NCBI RefSeq assembly: GCF_000015565.1
Contig: NC_008786.1
Span: 4,080,501-4,144,500 of the forward strand
Direction of reading: 5' to 3'
DNA: 64,000 bases
DNA from: Verminephrobacter eiseniae EF01-2
GTDB lineage: Bacteria > Pseudomonadota > Gammaproteobacteria > Burkholderiales > Burkholderiaceae_C
Shown: positions 54,538 to 63,540 of the stretch, piece after piece
How positions within the stretch are numbered: the first letter of the stretch is position 1
How the letters are laid out: the number at the start of each line of letters is the position of its first letter
Notes under the pieces: generated by a model
What the model was told of the DNA's origin: nothing
Databases searched by the model: none
Seen by the model: only the letters and a program-made list of their open reading frames with translations
Made by a program: the position numbers and the translations under genes

Positions 54538-57500
54538 ATGGACGCCACCGAGGCCGCTCGCCGGGAAGCAGAACGTCTGCACCGGGCGAACGTCGCGGCC
54601 GGCGGCGATCCGACCCGACCTCTGGCGTTTGCGCTTCGGGAGGCCACGGGTTGCGGCTTGGATGTGTACGCGCTGCAAGAAGGAGATCCACAGCTCAAGG
54701 GAGGTAAAGCCACCTTCGACAGTCAGGCTGGATGCATCCTCTACGAGGATTGCGGATCGGACTTCGAGCGCGCCTTCTTGATCGCACATGAACTCGGCCA
54801 TGTCGTGCTGGAAGGTGGCACGCTGGACGTGGTGACGGTGGACGTCGAGCCCGACCGATCGATGGAGGACGCGCCGGTCGGTGTCGATCGCGTTCTTGAC
54901 TACGGGGCGCGCGAGCGACGTGAGGTAAAAATGGACCTCTTCGCGCGCGAGTTCCTGCTGCCGCGCCCTGTCTTGCGCGAGTTGCATGTCGACGAAGGGC
55001 TGACATCCGACGCGATCGCGATGCGCTTCGGCGCGCCGCGCGTCGTGGTACAGCAACAGTTGCTGGATGCATTGCTGCTGCCACCCGCCGAAGAGCCGCA
55101 CCCCGTGGGCGCAGTCGCGGTGGCAGGCCCGCTCACCCCTGACCCCACGCAGGCTCAGGCGGCCGCACATCGTGGCTTGGCGTTCCAACTGCAGGCAGGG
55201 CCCGGTACCGGCAAGACGAGGACACTTGTTCGTCGCATCGAAGGGTTGCTTGCGGACGGCGTCGATCCAACCACGATTCTTGTCCTCACCTTCTCCAACA
55301 AGGCGGCCAATGAACTGTGCGAGAGGATTGCCGCCAGCAATCCTGTCGCGGCGGCGGCGATGTGGATCGGCACATTCCACGCATTCGGCCTGGACATCGT
55401 TCGCCGTTTTCACGACCGACTGGCGTTGCTGCCGGACCCAAGGTTGATCGACCGGACGGAGGCCATTGAACTCCTGGAGGACGAGTTTCCGCGGCTCGAC
55501 CTGAAGCACTATCGCAACCTCTGGGATCCGGCCCTGGATTTGAGCGACATGCTGAGCGCCATCTCGCGCGCCAAGGATGAGGTTGTCGATGCTGCGGGCT
55601 ATCGCGCCCTCGCGCAGTCGATGGCTGTCCGGGCGGGAACCGACCAGGACGCGAAGGTCCGCGCGCAGAAGTGCCTGGAGGTCGCCACGCTCTTCGAGGC
55701 ATACGAGCGGCTGTTGACCGTGCACCAGTTGTTGGACTTTGGCGACCTGGTTGCGCTGCCGGTCCGTCTGGTGGAGGGCAGCGCCGAGGTCAGGGACGCC
55801 CTGCGTGCTCGCCATGAGCACGTGCTGGTGGATGAGTACCAAGACGTGAACCGCGCCTCGGTGCGGCTCCTGAAGGCCATCGTCGGCGACGGCCGCAACC
55901 TGTGGGTCGTCGGTGATGCACGCCAGTCCATCTACCGCTTCCGCGGCGCCTCTGCGACGAACATCGCGCGCTTTGCGATCGACTTCCCCGGCGCGCAGGC
56001 CGCACAGCTGGGCGTCAACTATCGCTCCGACGAGCGCATTGTCGATGTTTTCACCGAGTTCGCGCGCGGTATGCGGGCATCCAGCGGAGCTTTGCCGCTG
56101 AAGCTGACGGCTGACCGCGGCACCGAAGGAGACCGGGTAGAGCTTCGCGTTGCTGACTCGGCTGACGACGAAATCTCCGCGCTTGCCGCGTCGATTACCG
56201 CCTTGCACGCGCAGGGCATTCGCTACGGTGGCCAGGCGGTGCTGTGCGCGTCCAACGCGCGCCTGAATGCCATTGCCGAAGGTCTTGAGGCCAGAGGCAT
56301 TCCCGCGCTGCACCTGGGTAGCCTGTTCGAGAGGCCAGAAATCAAGAATCTCCTGGCCTTGCTGTCGCTGGCGACCGACCCGCGAGCCGCCGCGATGGTG
56401 CGCGTGGCAACCACGGCCCGGCATCAAATGCCGCTGCAGGATGTCATGCGGGTCATCGAGCACCTGCGAGCGGCGAATCCGGCCTCGCTGGCATGGTCGG
56501 CCATGCATGCCGAGGTGGACGGCCTGGCAGATGACACTCGGGAAGCACTCTCGCGCTTGTCCACGCTTTTCGCGGGCGTGAGCGCATCGACGAACCCCTG
56601 GACTCTGCTAGCCGGATGGACGATAGATGGTCTCGGACTCGCGAAGACGCTGTATCAGGCTGATGATGCGCAGAGCCGCATGCAAGGTCTGGCCATCTGG
56701 CAGTTCCTGAACTTCTGTCGCCGGCAACCAAGAGGTCAGGGCGTGCCAGTGCTTCGGCTGCTTGATCGCATCCGGCGCCTGGTGCTGCTCTCGGAGGATC
56801 GTGGCTTGAGCCAGCTGCCCCGCAGCGCCGAGAGCATCGACGCAGTGCGCCTGATGACGATCCACGGAAGCAAGGGGCTGGAGTTCGATGCCGTTCATCT
56901 GCCGGGCATGGTGACGTCCGGCCTGCCGCGCAACAACGTGCCGCCGCGTTGTCTTCCACCGGATGGCCTAATCCATGGCTCGGAGGGCCTGACCGGCATT
57001 GAGGCCGTGAAGGCCGGCCATGACGAGGAAGAAGAGTGCTTGTTCTTTGTCGCGCTCTCGCGAGCGCGCGATAGGTTGCTGTTGTATTCCTACGCCAAGC
57101 AGGCGGATGGACGTGCGCGCAGCCCCTCCAGATTCGTCGCCCCGATCGAGCGATTCCTCGCCCGCCCTGCCTTCGTGCCGTTGCGAGCCGGCCCGCCATC
57201 GACGGGCGTGCCGCTTTCCATCACATGGCAAGGGCGTCCTCAATGGACCGATATCCAGGTCAACCTCTTCGAGCGTTGCCCGCGCCGTTTCCTGTACACG
57301 CACGTGCTGAGGCTGGGCGGTCGGCGAACCGAAACGGCGTTCATGAAGATGCACAACGTCGTGAACGATGTGTTCGAGTGGCTGAAGCGCGAGCACGAGA
57401 CGACGAGTCCAACCGTCGACGAGTTGGCGGCGCGCTTCGAGGAGGCGTGGCGCTCCAAGGGAGCGGCGGAGCATGGTTACGCGGAAGACTACCGGCGCAT

Positions 57501-57966
57501 CGGCAGACGGCTCGTCGACTTTCTCATCGAGAGCCGCAGCCGTGGAGTATCCGCGCCGGCATCTCCGATTTCGTTGGGGTGGGCCGAGGGCGAGATCCTT
57601 GTCAGCCCCGACGGCGTGGCCCGCGGAGACGGCGGCCGCGTCACGGTGCGACGCGTCAAGACGGGCAAGCAGCGATCGAACGCCTTCGATGACATCGAGT
57701 ACACGGTTCTTCATCTCGCTGCCGTCCAAGCCTACGGCCCGCATGCGCAAGTCGAGGTGACCTACCTGACCAGCGAAACCATCCAGCCGATGGAGATCTC
57801 CTCGCGCAAGTTGGAGACCAGGCGCGAGAAGCTGCGGTCCTTCCTTCAGGCGATGCAGGCTGGGCAGTTCCCGGCGAAGCCCGAGGCGCGCAGCTGTCCG
57901 CGCTGCCCGAGCTTCTTCCTCTGCGGCGACTTGCCCGGAGGGGCGTGGGTGCAAGAAAAACTTTGA
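54538..57966 (+). CDS. ImmA/IrrE metallopeptidase - UvrD helicase - Fe-S nuclease fusion
   Basis: A 1142-residue fusion. Residues 1-190 are an ImmA/IrrE zinc peptidase with HELGH at 84-88 and FAREFLLPR. A full UvrD/Rep helicase follows: Walker A AGPGTGKT (about 220), motif II VDEYQDV (about 430), motif III region GDARQSIYRFRGA, TIHGSKGLEFD and motif VI VALSRARDRL. The C-terminal 230 residues resemble the AddB/Cas4-type nuclease: FERCPRRFLY (about 911) and SCPRCPSFFLC (about 1119-1129) give four cysteines for an iron-sulfur cluster. The usual acidic residue before K in the D...ExK core appears replaced (TVRRVKTGK), so nuclease activity is doubtful. Confidence 0.85.
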   Translation: MDATEAARREAERLHRANVAAGGDPTRPLAFALREATGCGLDVYALQEGDPQLKGGKATFDSQAGCILYEDCGSDFERAFLIAHELGHVVLEGGTLDVVTVDVEPDRSMEDAPVGVDRVLDYGARERREVKMDLFAREFLLPRPVLRELHVDEGLTSDAIAMRFGAPRVVVQQQLLDALLLPPAEEPHPVGAVAVAGPLTPDPTQAQAAAHRGLAFQLQAGPGTGKTRTLVRRIEGLLADGVDPTTILVLTFSNKAANELCERIAASNPVAAAAMWIGTFHAFGLDIVRRFHDRLALLPDPRLIDRTEAIELLEDEFPRLDLKHYRNLWDPALDLSDMLSAISRAKDEVVDAAGYRALAQSMAVRAGTDQDAKVRAQKCLEVATLFEAYERLLTVHQLLDFGDLVALPVRLVEGSAEVRDALRARHEHVLVDEYQDVNRASVRLLKAIVGDGRNLWVVGDARQSIYRFRGASATNIARFAIDFPGAQAAQLGVNYRSDERIVDVFTEFARGMRASSGALPLKLTADRGTEGDRVELRVADSADDEISALAASITALHAQGIRYGGQAVLCASNARLNAIAEGLEARGIPALHLGSLFERPEIKNLLALLSLATDPRAAAMVRVATTARHQMPLQDVMRVIEHLRAANPASLAWSAMHAEVDGLADDTREALSRLSTLFAGVSASTNPWTLLAGWTIDGLGLAKTLYQADDAQSRMQGLAIWQFLNFCRRQPRGQGVPVLRLLDRIRRLVLLSEDRGLSQLPRSAESIDAVRLMTIHGSKGLEFDAVHLPGMVTSGLPRNNVPPRCLPPDGLIHGSEGLTGIEAVKAGHDEEEECLFFVALSRARDRLLLYSYAKQADGRARSPSRFVAPIERFLARPAFVPLRAGPPSTGVPLSITWQGRPQWTDIQVNLFERCPRRFLYTHVLRLGGRRTETAFMKMHNVVNDVFEWLKREHETTSPTVDELAARFEEAWRSKGAAEHGYAEDYRRIGRRLVDFLIESRSRGVSAPASPISLGWAEGEILVSPDGVARGDGGRVTVRRVKTGKQRSNAFDDIEYTVLHLAAVQAYGPHAQVEVTYLTSETIQPMEISSRKLETRREKLRSFLQAMQAGQFPAKPEARSCPRCPSFFLCGDLPGGAWVQEKL

Positions 57967-57981
57967 CCGGCCTTTCCGGTC
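57965..57981. repeat. Small hairpin at the 3' end of the helicase gene
   Basis: GACCGG, loop CCTTT, CCGGTC, at the stop codon. No T-run. The arms equal the outer six bases of the element's palindrome. It lies in the largest gap (99 bases) of the eight-gene run, so a second promoter may start here. Confidence 0.5.
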
Positions 57982-58065
57982 TGGCTTTGGGCTGCGATTG
58001 ACTGAGTAAGGAGGCCAGAAAGCCTGCAATCCAGCAGGTGATGGCTCCCCAAGAAAGGCAATCAA

Positions 58066-58995
58066 ATGCAAACCAAAACCCACAACGGCGATGACCGTTC
58101 CGATGTCGAAGATGTCGCGGCGGCGATCCGCGAAGGCCGCAGCCTGCGCGCGGCGGCGCTCTACCGGATCGTCGTCTTGGACGACCAGCTCAATGAGCGC
58201 AACATCGATCTCACCGATCCGGTGCCGACCGCGCGCCAGATCCTCCAGGCCGCCGGCTTGCGCCCGGGCGACGGCTACAGTGTCTACGCGATCCTGACCT
58301 CCGGCGAGTTCGAGGACCTGCGCCTGGACGAAACCTACGATCTGCGCGGCCGCGGCGCGGAGCGCTTCGTCATCTTCCAGACCGACCGCTCGTTCAAGTT
58401 CACGATCGACGACCGCCAACTGGAGTGGGGCAAGCCCAGCATCAGCGGCCGCGTGCTCAAGGCGCTGGCCGGCGTCCCGCCGGAGACCTACGACGTCTAC
58501 CTCGAAGTGCGCGGCGGCGGTCAGGATGTCCTGATCCGCGACGGCGACCTGATCGATCTGGGCAAGCCGGGCATCGAGCGCTTCATCACGCTGATCCGAG
58601 ACACCACGGAGGGCCTGCTCGCGCTGCCCGACGCGGACGAGCGCTATCTGAGCAGCCACGGCGTGGTCTTCGAGACAGTGAGCGACGGTGCGCACACGGG
58701 CGTCATCTTCAAGCAGCTGCCGCTGCCCGCCGGAAAGTTCAACCACGCCGCGGCCGACGTGCTCGTTCTCCTGCCGCCCGGCTATCCCGATGTCGCGCCG
58801 GACATGTTCTATTGCGACCCCTGGCTGACGCTGCAAAGCGTGGGGCGCTGCCCGACCTGCGCCGACCAGGCCCACGCGTTCCAGGGTCACAGCTGGCAGC
58901 GCTGGTCGCGCCACAACACGGCGTGGCGGCCGGGCATCGACGGCCTGCACACCATGCTCAAGCGCATCGAGCACGCCATGGCGGAGGCGAAGTGA
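58066..58995 (+). CDS. Poly-ubiquitin-like / E2-like fusion protein
   Basis: A 309-residue protein. Two beta-grasp, multiubiquitin-type domains at about 30-105 (YRIVVLDDQLNERNIDLTDP, then GDGYSVYAILTSG) and 105-185 (FTIDDRQLEWGKPSISGRVL, YDVYLEV) precede an E2-like domain from about 190 (FKQLPLPAGKFNHAAADVLV, LPPGYPDVAPDMFYCDPWL, SRHNTAWRPGIDGLHTML). In known bacterial operons these parts are often separate genes. The only Cys near the E2 site is in MFYCDP and is not a conserved catalytic position, so the E2 may be non-catalytic. Ribosome-binding site AAAGG precedes the ATG. Confidence 0.83.
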   Translation: MQTKTHNGDDRSDVEDVAAAIREGRSLRAAALYRIVVLDDQLNERNIDLTDPVPTARQILQAAGLRPGDGYSVYAILTSGEFEDLRLDETYDLRGRGAERFVIFQTDRSFKFTIDDRQLEWGKPSISGRVLKALAGVPPETYDVYLEVRGGGQDVLIRDGDLIDLGKPGIERFITLIRDTTEGLLALPDADERYLSSHGVVFETVSDGAHTGVIFKQLPLPAGKFNHAAADVLVLLPPGYPDVAPDMFYCDPWLTLQSVGRCPTCADQAHAFQGHSWQRWSRHNTAWRPGIDGLHTMLKRIEHAMAEAK

Positions 58996-60401
58996 TGTCG
59001 GCGGCTGCTCTGGACATTGTCTTGCTGGAGCCGCACGAGGCGGCCCTGCGCTCGCTGCTGCACAGGGATGACGGGGCCGAGGCGTCCGCCTATGTGCTGT
59101 TCGGCAGGGCCGACATCTCGGCAGACCCCTGGTCGGGCCTGCCCCGCGCCAGGCTGATCTCGCACGAGGTCATCCCCGTCGCGGCCGATGAGATGGTCTC
59201 GGCATCCCCGGTCCACGTCACGTGGTCCACCCGAGGCTTCATGCGCGTTCTCGGCGTCGCGAAGGAACGCGGCTTGGTCGCGGGCCTGGTGCACACGCAT
59301 CCGAACGCGGCAGCGTTCTTCTCCGACCAAGATGATCGAAACGAGGCAGAGCTGGCCCGGACGACGTTCAACAAGGGCGTTTCCGGCCTGGCCAGCATGG
59401 TTTTCGGCCGCGACGATGCTATGGCGGGCAGGCTCTGGATCGCACCCGGCGAGACCGTCACAGCCTCATCGATCTCGCTGGTAGGCAGCCAGATCAAGAT
59501 CGCCCGCGCGGAAGCGGCAGCTGACGAAGGCCAATTCCTGGCGCGGCAGGCCGCGCTCTTCGGCCGCGGGTTCAATACAGTCGTGCGCGGGCTGCGGGTC
59601 GGCGTCGTAGGGGGCGGCGGCACGGGCAGTGCTGTCGCGATGCTGTTGGCGCGACTGGGCGTCGGCTTTCTGGGGCTAATGGACAAAGACACCATCGATG
59701 TCACCAATCTCAACCGCGTGCATGGCTCGCGTGCCGCGGACGTTGCCGCCGGCCTAGCCAAGGTGGACATCCTCGCGCGCGAGACTCGCGCGGCGGGTCT
59801 CGGCACCCAGGTCGTCACCAAGAAGGAATGGGTCGGCCACCCTGATCTGCGCGACCTGCTGCGCTCCTGCGATGTGCTGTTCGGTTGTACCGACGACCAT
59901 CAGGGGCGGCTGACGCTCAACCGCCTGGCGCACTACTACGGCATCCCGCTGATCGATGTCGGCCTGCGCATGCGCGCGGCACGCAGTGGCGCGGACTTCG
60001 ACATGACGGGCCGCGTGTCGATGATTCGCCCCGGCAACCCTTGTCTCATGTGTCTGGGGGTGGTCGATACTCGCCGCGCTGCGGCCGAAGGGCTCCGGCG
60101 CAGCGACCCGGCCGAGTTCGAGCGGCGTAAGGCGGAAGCCTATGTGGATGGCGGCGGCGACCCCTCGCCCGCCGTGGTCACGTTCACCACTGCCATCGCC
60201 TGCGCGGCCGTCGATGAGCTCATTCAGGGCCTGACCAGCTTTCGCGGCCCCGGGGGCATGACACACAACAGGATTCGCCGCTTCGACCGCGTGGAAGATC
60301 GTTCCATGACCTGCCGACCTGTCGCTTCTTGCCCGGTTTGTGCCAGCCAGGCGAGCTGGGGGCGCGGCGATGTCAACCCTTTCCTCGGCGTGATCGGATA
60401 A
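58995..60401 (+). CDS. JAB peptidase - E1/ThiF fusion
   Basis: A 468-residue protein. The N-terminal JAB/MPN domain has a perfect H-x-H-x7-S-x2-D motif (HTHPNAAAFFSDQD, about residue 99), so it should be a zinc deubiquitinase-like peptidase. The E1 domain has the nucleotide loop GVVGGGGTGSAVA (about 204), DKDTIDVTNLNR, and a Cys candidate in NPCLMC (about 350). E1 activates ubiquitin-like C-termini as adenylates; JAB removes or trims them. Its ATG shares one base with the previous stop. Confidence 0.9.
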   Translation: MSAAALDIVLLEPHEAALRSLLHRDDGAEASAYVLFGRADISADPWSGLPRARLISHEVIPVAADEMVSASPVHVTWSTRGFMRVLGVAKERGLVAGLVHTHPNAAAFFSDQDDRNEAELARTTFNKGVSGLASMVFGRDDAMAGRLWIAPGETVTASSISLVGSQIKIARAEAAADEGQFLARQAALFGRGFNTVVRGLRVGVVGGGGTGSAVAMLLARLGVGFLGLMDKDTIDVTNLNRVHGSRAADVAAGLAKVDILARETRAAGLGTQVVTKKEWVGHPDLRDLLRSCDVLFGCTDDHQGRLTLNRLAHYYGIPLIDVGLRMRAARSGADFDMTGRVSMIRPGNPCLMCLGVVDTRRAAAEGLRRSDPAEFERRKAEAYVDGGGDPSPAVVTFTTAIACAAVDELIQGLTSFRGPGGMTHNRIRRFDRVEDRSMTCRPVASCPVCASQASWGRGDVNPFLGVIG

Positions 60402-60403
60402 CC

Positions 60404-60739
60404 ATGAAGCGACTTATCGCGCGCGCGCTGCGCCGGCTCGGGTGGCTGCGCTACGACCTGCTCATTTCTCCGGTCGCGCAGCATCCGGGCAAGAACGCCG
60501 TGCCGCCGGGCGAGCTGTGGCTGGTCATCGACACCGGCGTCAAGAAGTGGGCTTGCATGAGCTGCCCGGGCGGTTGCGGGGTGCAGATCGCGCTTTCACT
60601 TAACCCGGATCGACGGCCTCGCTGGTCTGTTGAAACAGACTTCTGGGGGCGTCCCACCGTGTCGCCTTCCATCCACCAGCATCGGGCATGTTCCTGTCAC
60701 TTTTGGGTGAAGAAGGGCGTGATCGAGTGGTGCCGGTAA
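60404..60739 (+). CDS. DUF6527 metal-binding protein
   Basis: A 111-residue protein starting 2 bases after the E1 stop. It has CMSCPGGCG and CSCHFW clusters and PRWSVETD...PSIHQH, the conserved blocks of DUF6527, a predicted zinc protein that regularly accompanies JAB-E1 ubiquitin-like operons. Its exact part in conjugation is unknown. An IS4-type element follows 31 bases downstream. Confidence 0.8.
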   Translation: MKRLIARALRRLGWLRYDLLISPVAQHPGKNAVPPGELWLVIDTGVKKWACMSCPGGCGVQIALSLNPDRRPRWSVETDFWGRPTVSPSIHQHRACSCHFWVKKGVIEWCR

Positions 60740-60770
60740 GAGACGCACGCTTTCCGCCCCGGTCCAAAGC

Positions 60771-62306
60771 CTGAGGTTTACCCACAAATACAAGCTCATT
60801 CGTTTTGCCTGAAGATGCGATACATCTCAGTGCACTCGTGCAAGGCAAGAAATCCACGCCACATGGCCGTGGGCCCTGGAGGGTGGCATGCTTGCGGTTC
60901 AGATAGCTGCCGAGTTGGGCGATCCATAGCACAACCTGGGCCAGCGTCGGTGGCGTGTCCGGCGGTTTGGCCGTGCCGTTTGCCCGACAGTACAAGGCGC
61001 GCCATTCGAGCGGTTGCAGCAGTGTCTCGCATGACAGGTCTCCATCGAGCCGGCCTACCAGCGTCGCATACAGAATGCGCCAACTGATGACCCCAAACAA
61101 TGCCGTGGCGCGCACAAACCGATCGTAGTTGCCGAACTGCCGGGCCTCAACGCGGCAGCCGCTTTTGAGCACGCGGTGCCACGATTCGATCGTCCAGCGG
61201 CGCGCGTACCATGCCAGGCGCTCCAGCGCTTGTTCGCAGGTGTGCGTGGGCACCGAACTCAACAGCAACCATTCGAGCGGTTCGATTCCATCGTCCGCGC
61301 CGATCTCCAGCGCGTGAATGGCGAACACTTCTATCGATGGCAGTTTCTCTGCGATCCGGTGCCGCGGTGCCTGCAAGCGCACCTTCGTGCAGCGCAGCGC
61401 CAGCCGTGCAGTGCGTGCCGGTTTCCGGGTGTTCGCACTCGCCGGCACCAGCAAGTCGGTTTCTCCCAGCACGGGTGTGCCCAGAACGGTTTGCCACAGG
61501 TACTGCTCTTCATGCTCAACCCGCCGGTTCCAGGCCGCCCGGACCAGCCAGTCGACACCTTCGACGCGCTGCGCCATGAATACGTCGTAGATGTCGCCTT
61601 CCCGATCACTGATGCCAACGATGTGCGTGTCTTTGCAGTGGGCCTCGAGGGCTACCAGTCGTTCATGGCCTGCGCGCCATTTCACGCTTTCCTTGTCCGC
61701 AATGGGCAGTTTCTTGCGCTTTGTCCTCTTGCCCGATTCTTCGGCTGGTCGAACCCGGGTCTTCATGCCCAGCACACCGAGGGGCAGGCCCTCGGGGCTG
61801 ACGGCCAATTGGCTGTGAATCATGAAACCATGCCGGTTACCGCCGGTGCCGAGCCCCAGTCCTTCGGTGGCCGGCAAATGCGTCAAATTGAACTCGCTCG
61901 TGCCCTGCGGCACCAGCACCACAACCAGCACCACAGGCAGTTGCCGGATGCGTTCGAGCGTTTGTCCGATATGCGGCTCCAGCACGCCCTTGGCGTCGAC
62001 CTTCGGGTTGTCGAAGAACCGGTAAGCTGCCTTCAGGGTCGCTGCGTCGAGGGCTTGCGGAAACGAGCAGTGCGGGGCCTGCGATATTTTTCTGGCCAGC
62101 ACCGCCAGGCGTTGTGTGGGCCGGGCATCCCCGAAGTCGGCCTCTCCAAATTCGTCATCTGCCCAATCGTTGCTTTGCGTTCTGGCCGTCAATTTCATCC
62201 CTCGCTCGTGAACTGTCATCATACAAAGCTAACATCGTCCGACACCGCTTACAACCCCCTTCAAGCCTGCGCTGGCCTGCGGTGCGGAGTTGTGGGGAAA
62301 CCTCAG
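60771..62306 (-). mobile_element. IS4-family (Tn5-like) insertion sequence
   Basis: Ends CTGAGGTTTACCCACAA (from 60771) and the complement of CTGAGGTTTCCCCACAA (ending 62306) match at 16 of 17 positions and enclose an IS4-type transposase. No identical 9-base target duplication is seen at the two flanks. Confidence 0.8.
60796..62222 (-). pseudogene. IS4-family transposase with C-terminal frameshift
   Basis: About 450 codons of a Tn5-type transposase: DNA-binding N-terminus (WADDEFGEADFGDARPTQRL), catalytic blocks VGISDREGDIYD and RRWTIESWHRVLKSGCRVE (Y-R-E signature). Near 60885 the frame slips by one base; the normal end (PGPTAMWRGFLALHECTEMY ... FRQNE) is in another frame and stops at 60796. 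The unshifted frame runs on to 60600. Probably inactive or weakly active. Confidence 0.85.
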
Positions 62307-62348
62307 ACCTGGAGCGAGGCAAACGAAGGCAAATGAAGGGGTCCAAAC

Positions 62349-62912
62349 ATGGCTGACGAACCAGGCCTTGATGCCTATCCAAAGCTGCAGGGGCACATCC
62401 TTTCACGCAAGGAATTTGGGCCGCTACTTCGCAGTCGCGCAAGGGCCAAACATCAAGCCGAATGGCGCGATCTGATCCGCGCCTTGGCTGCCATGCCGCC
62501 CTCCTCTGCCGAGCTCGCCGAACGCTTCCATACGCAGTGGCACGTCTGCCACCACTTCCTGCGCGAGCTCGTCGCCGACGACGACCTGTTGCTGCCGATG
62601 CTGAGGGTTTGGCTGCCTCGCTACGAAGGCCCGGACATGGTCCTCTATCGCGGCGAGAACATCGACCGATTTGAAGCCGGCCGGATCGGCACCGCGTGGA
62701 GCGACAAGCTCGAGACGGCGGACATGTTCGCCCAGGGCCTCAACGCCGTCGGCAAGGGCGGAGTGATCTTGCGAACGCTGGCCCCTGCTGCAGCAATCAT
62801 CGCCGGCCCGTCATGGCATAGCGCGCAATGGCTCGGCGAGAGCGAGTTCACTGTGGACAGCGGCAAGCTCGGCAAGATTCAAGCCGTAGCGCGATTCAAG
62901 CCAAGTCACTGA
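62349..62912 (+). CDS. ADP-ribosyltransferase-like protein
   Basis: A 187-residue protein. The second half has the order expected of an R-S-E type mono-ADP-ribosyltransferase: LYRGEN (Arg, about 99), GTAWSDKLETADMFA (about 114-128, the strand with a W/S-T block) and GESEFTVD (about 162, ExE-like). The first half is helical (RARAKHQAEWRDLIRALAAM). This is pattern reading and could be a look-alike fold. No antitoxin is visible next to it. It begins 42 bases beyond the IS4 end. Confidence 0.55.
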   Translation: MADEPGLDAYPKLQGHILSRKEFGPLLRSRARAKHQAEWRDLIRALAAMPPSSAELAERFHTQWHVCHHFLRELVADDDLLLPMLRVWLPRYEGPDMVLYRGENIDRFEAGRIGTAWSDKLETADMFAQGLNAVGKGGVILRTLAPAAAIIAGPSWHSAQWLGESEFTVDSGKLGKIQAVARFKPSH

Positions 62913-63084
62913 GACGTTAGCCATCGGGTAATTGCCGGGACATGTGGGACTGCAGTGGCCGCGCGCAACCCATAAGAAGCGCGTCTCGGCGTCCTGCTAC
63001 CATCACGCAGATGCACAGACACTTGCGGGGCTAGTGGACCATAACGTTTAAATAGATAGTAAAATTACCTCCTTGGAAGACACG

Positions 63085-63540
63085 ATGAACTTGACCGAAG
63101 CCGAAATCGTGGAACTGCGGCAGCAAGCCAATGGAAGGGCCGTTCGAGCGGATTTGGCGCGTCGTGCGCGTCTGATCTTGCTGCTTGCCGAGGGACTGAC
63201 CTGGAGCGCCATCAGGGCCAAGCTCGATTGCAATGACAGCTACATTGCTCTCTGGAGCAAGCGCTTCGCTGCGGACCGTTTGGCAGGCTTGTTTTCTCGC
63301 CATGCCGGTCGCCAGCGCTACAAGGTCACCGACCGCCTTGAGGCGCGTGTGTTGGCGCGCACGACCAAGCACAAGCCCGCCGATGGCTCCACGCACTGGT
63401 CCACGCGCAAGCTCGCTGCCGAACTTGGTGGCGACATCTCGCACATGACCGTGGCGCGCATCTGGGCCAAGCACGGACTCAAACCGCATCGGCTTGAAGG
63501 CTATCTCGCCTCCAACGATCCGGACCGGGTGAACTGCTGA
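63085..63540 (+). pseudogene. IS630-family transposase, N-terminal part
   Basis: MNLTEAEIVELRQQANGRAV, the helix-turn-helix region (WSAIRAKLDCNDSYIALWSK) and HWSTRKLAAELGGDISHMTV are IS630 N-terminal. After SNDPD the gene is joined to repeat copy C, which supplies an early stop. The DDE domain is missing. Confidence 0.8.

Noticed and set aside
53995..56508. Leftward open frame of 837 codons
   Set aside because: Antisense to the 53941 gene and the ImmA-UvrD gene, which show clear motifs on the + strand.
56968..58974. Leftward open frame of 668 codons
   Set aside because: Antisense to the helicase and polyUbl-E2 genes.
60771..62306. Target-site duplication of the IS4 element
   Set aside because: The nine bases beside each end (GTCCAAAGC and ACCTGGAGC) do not match.
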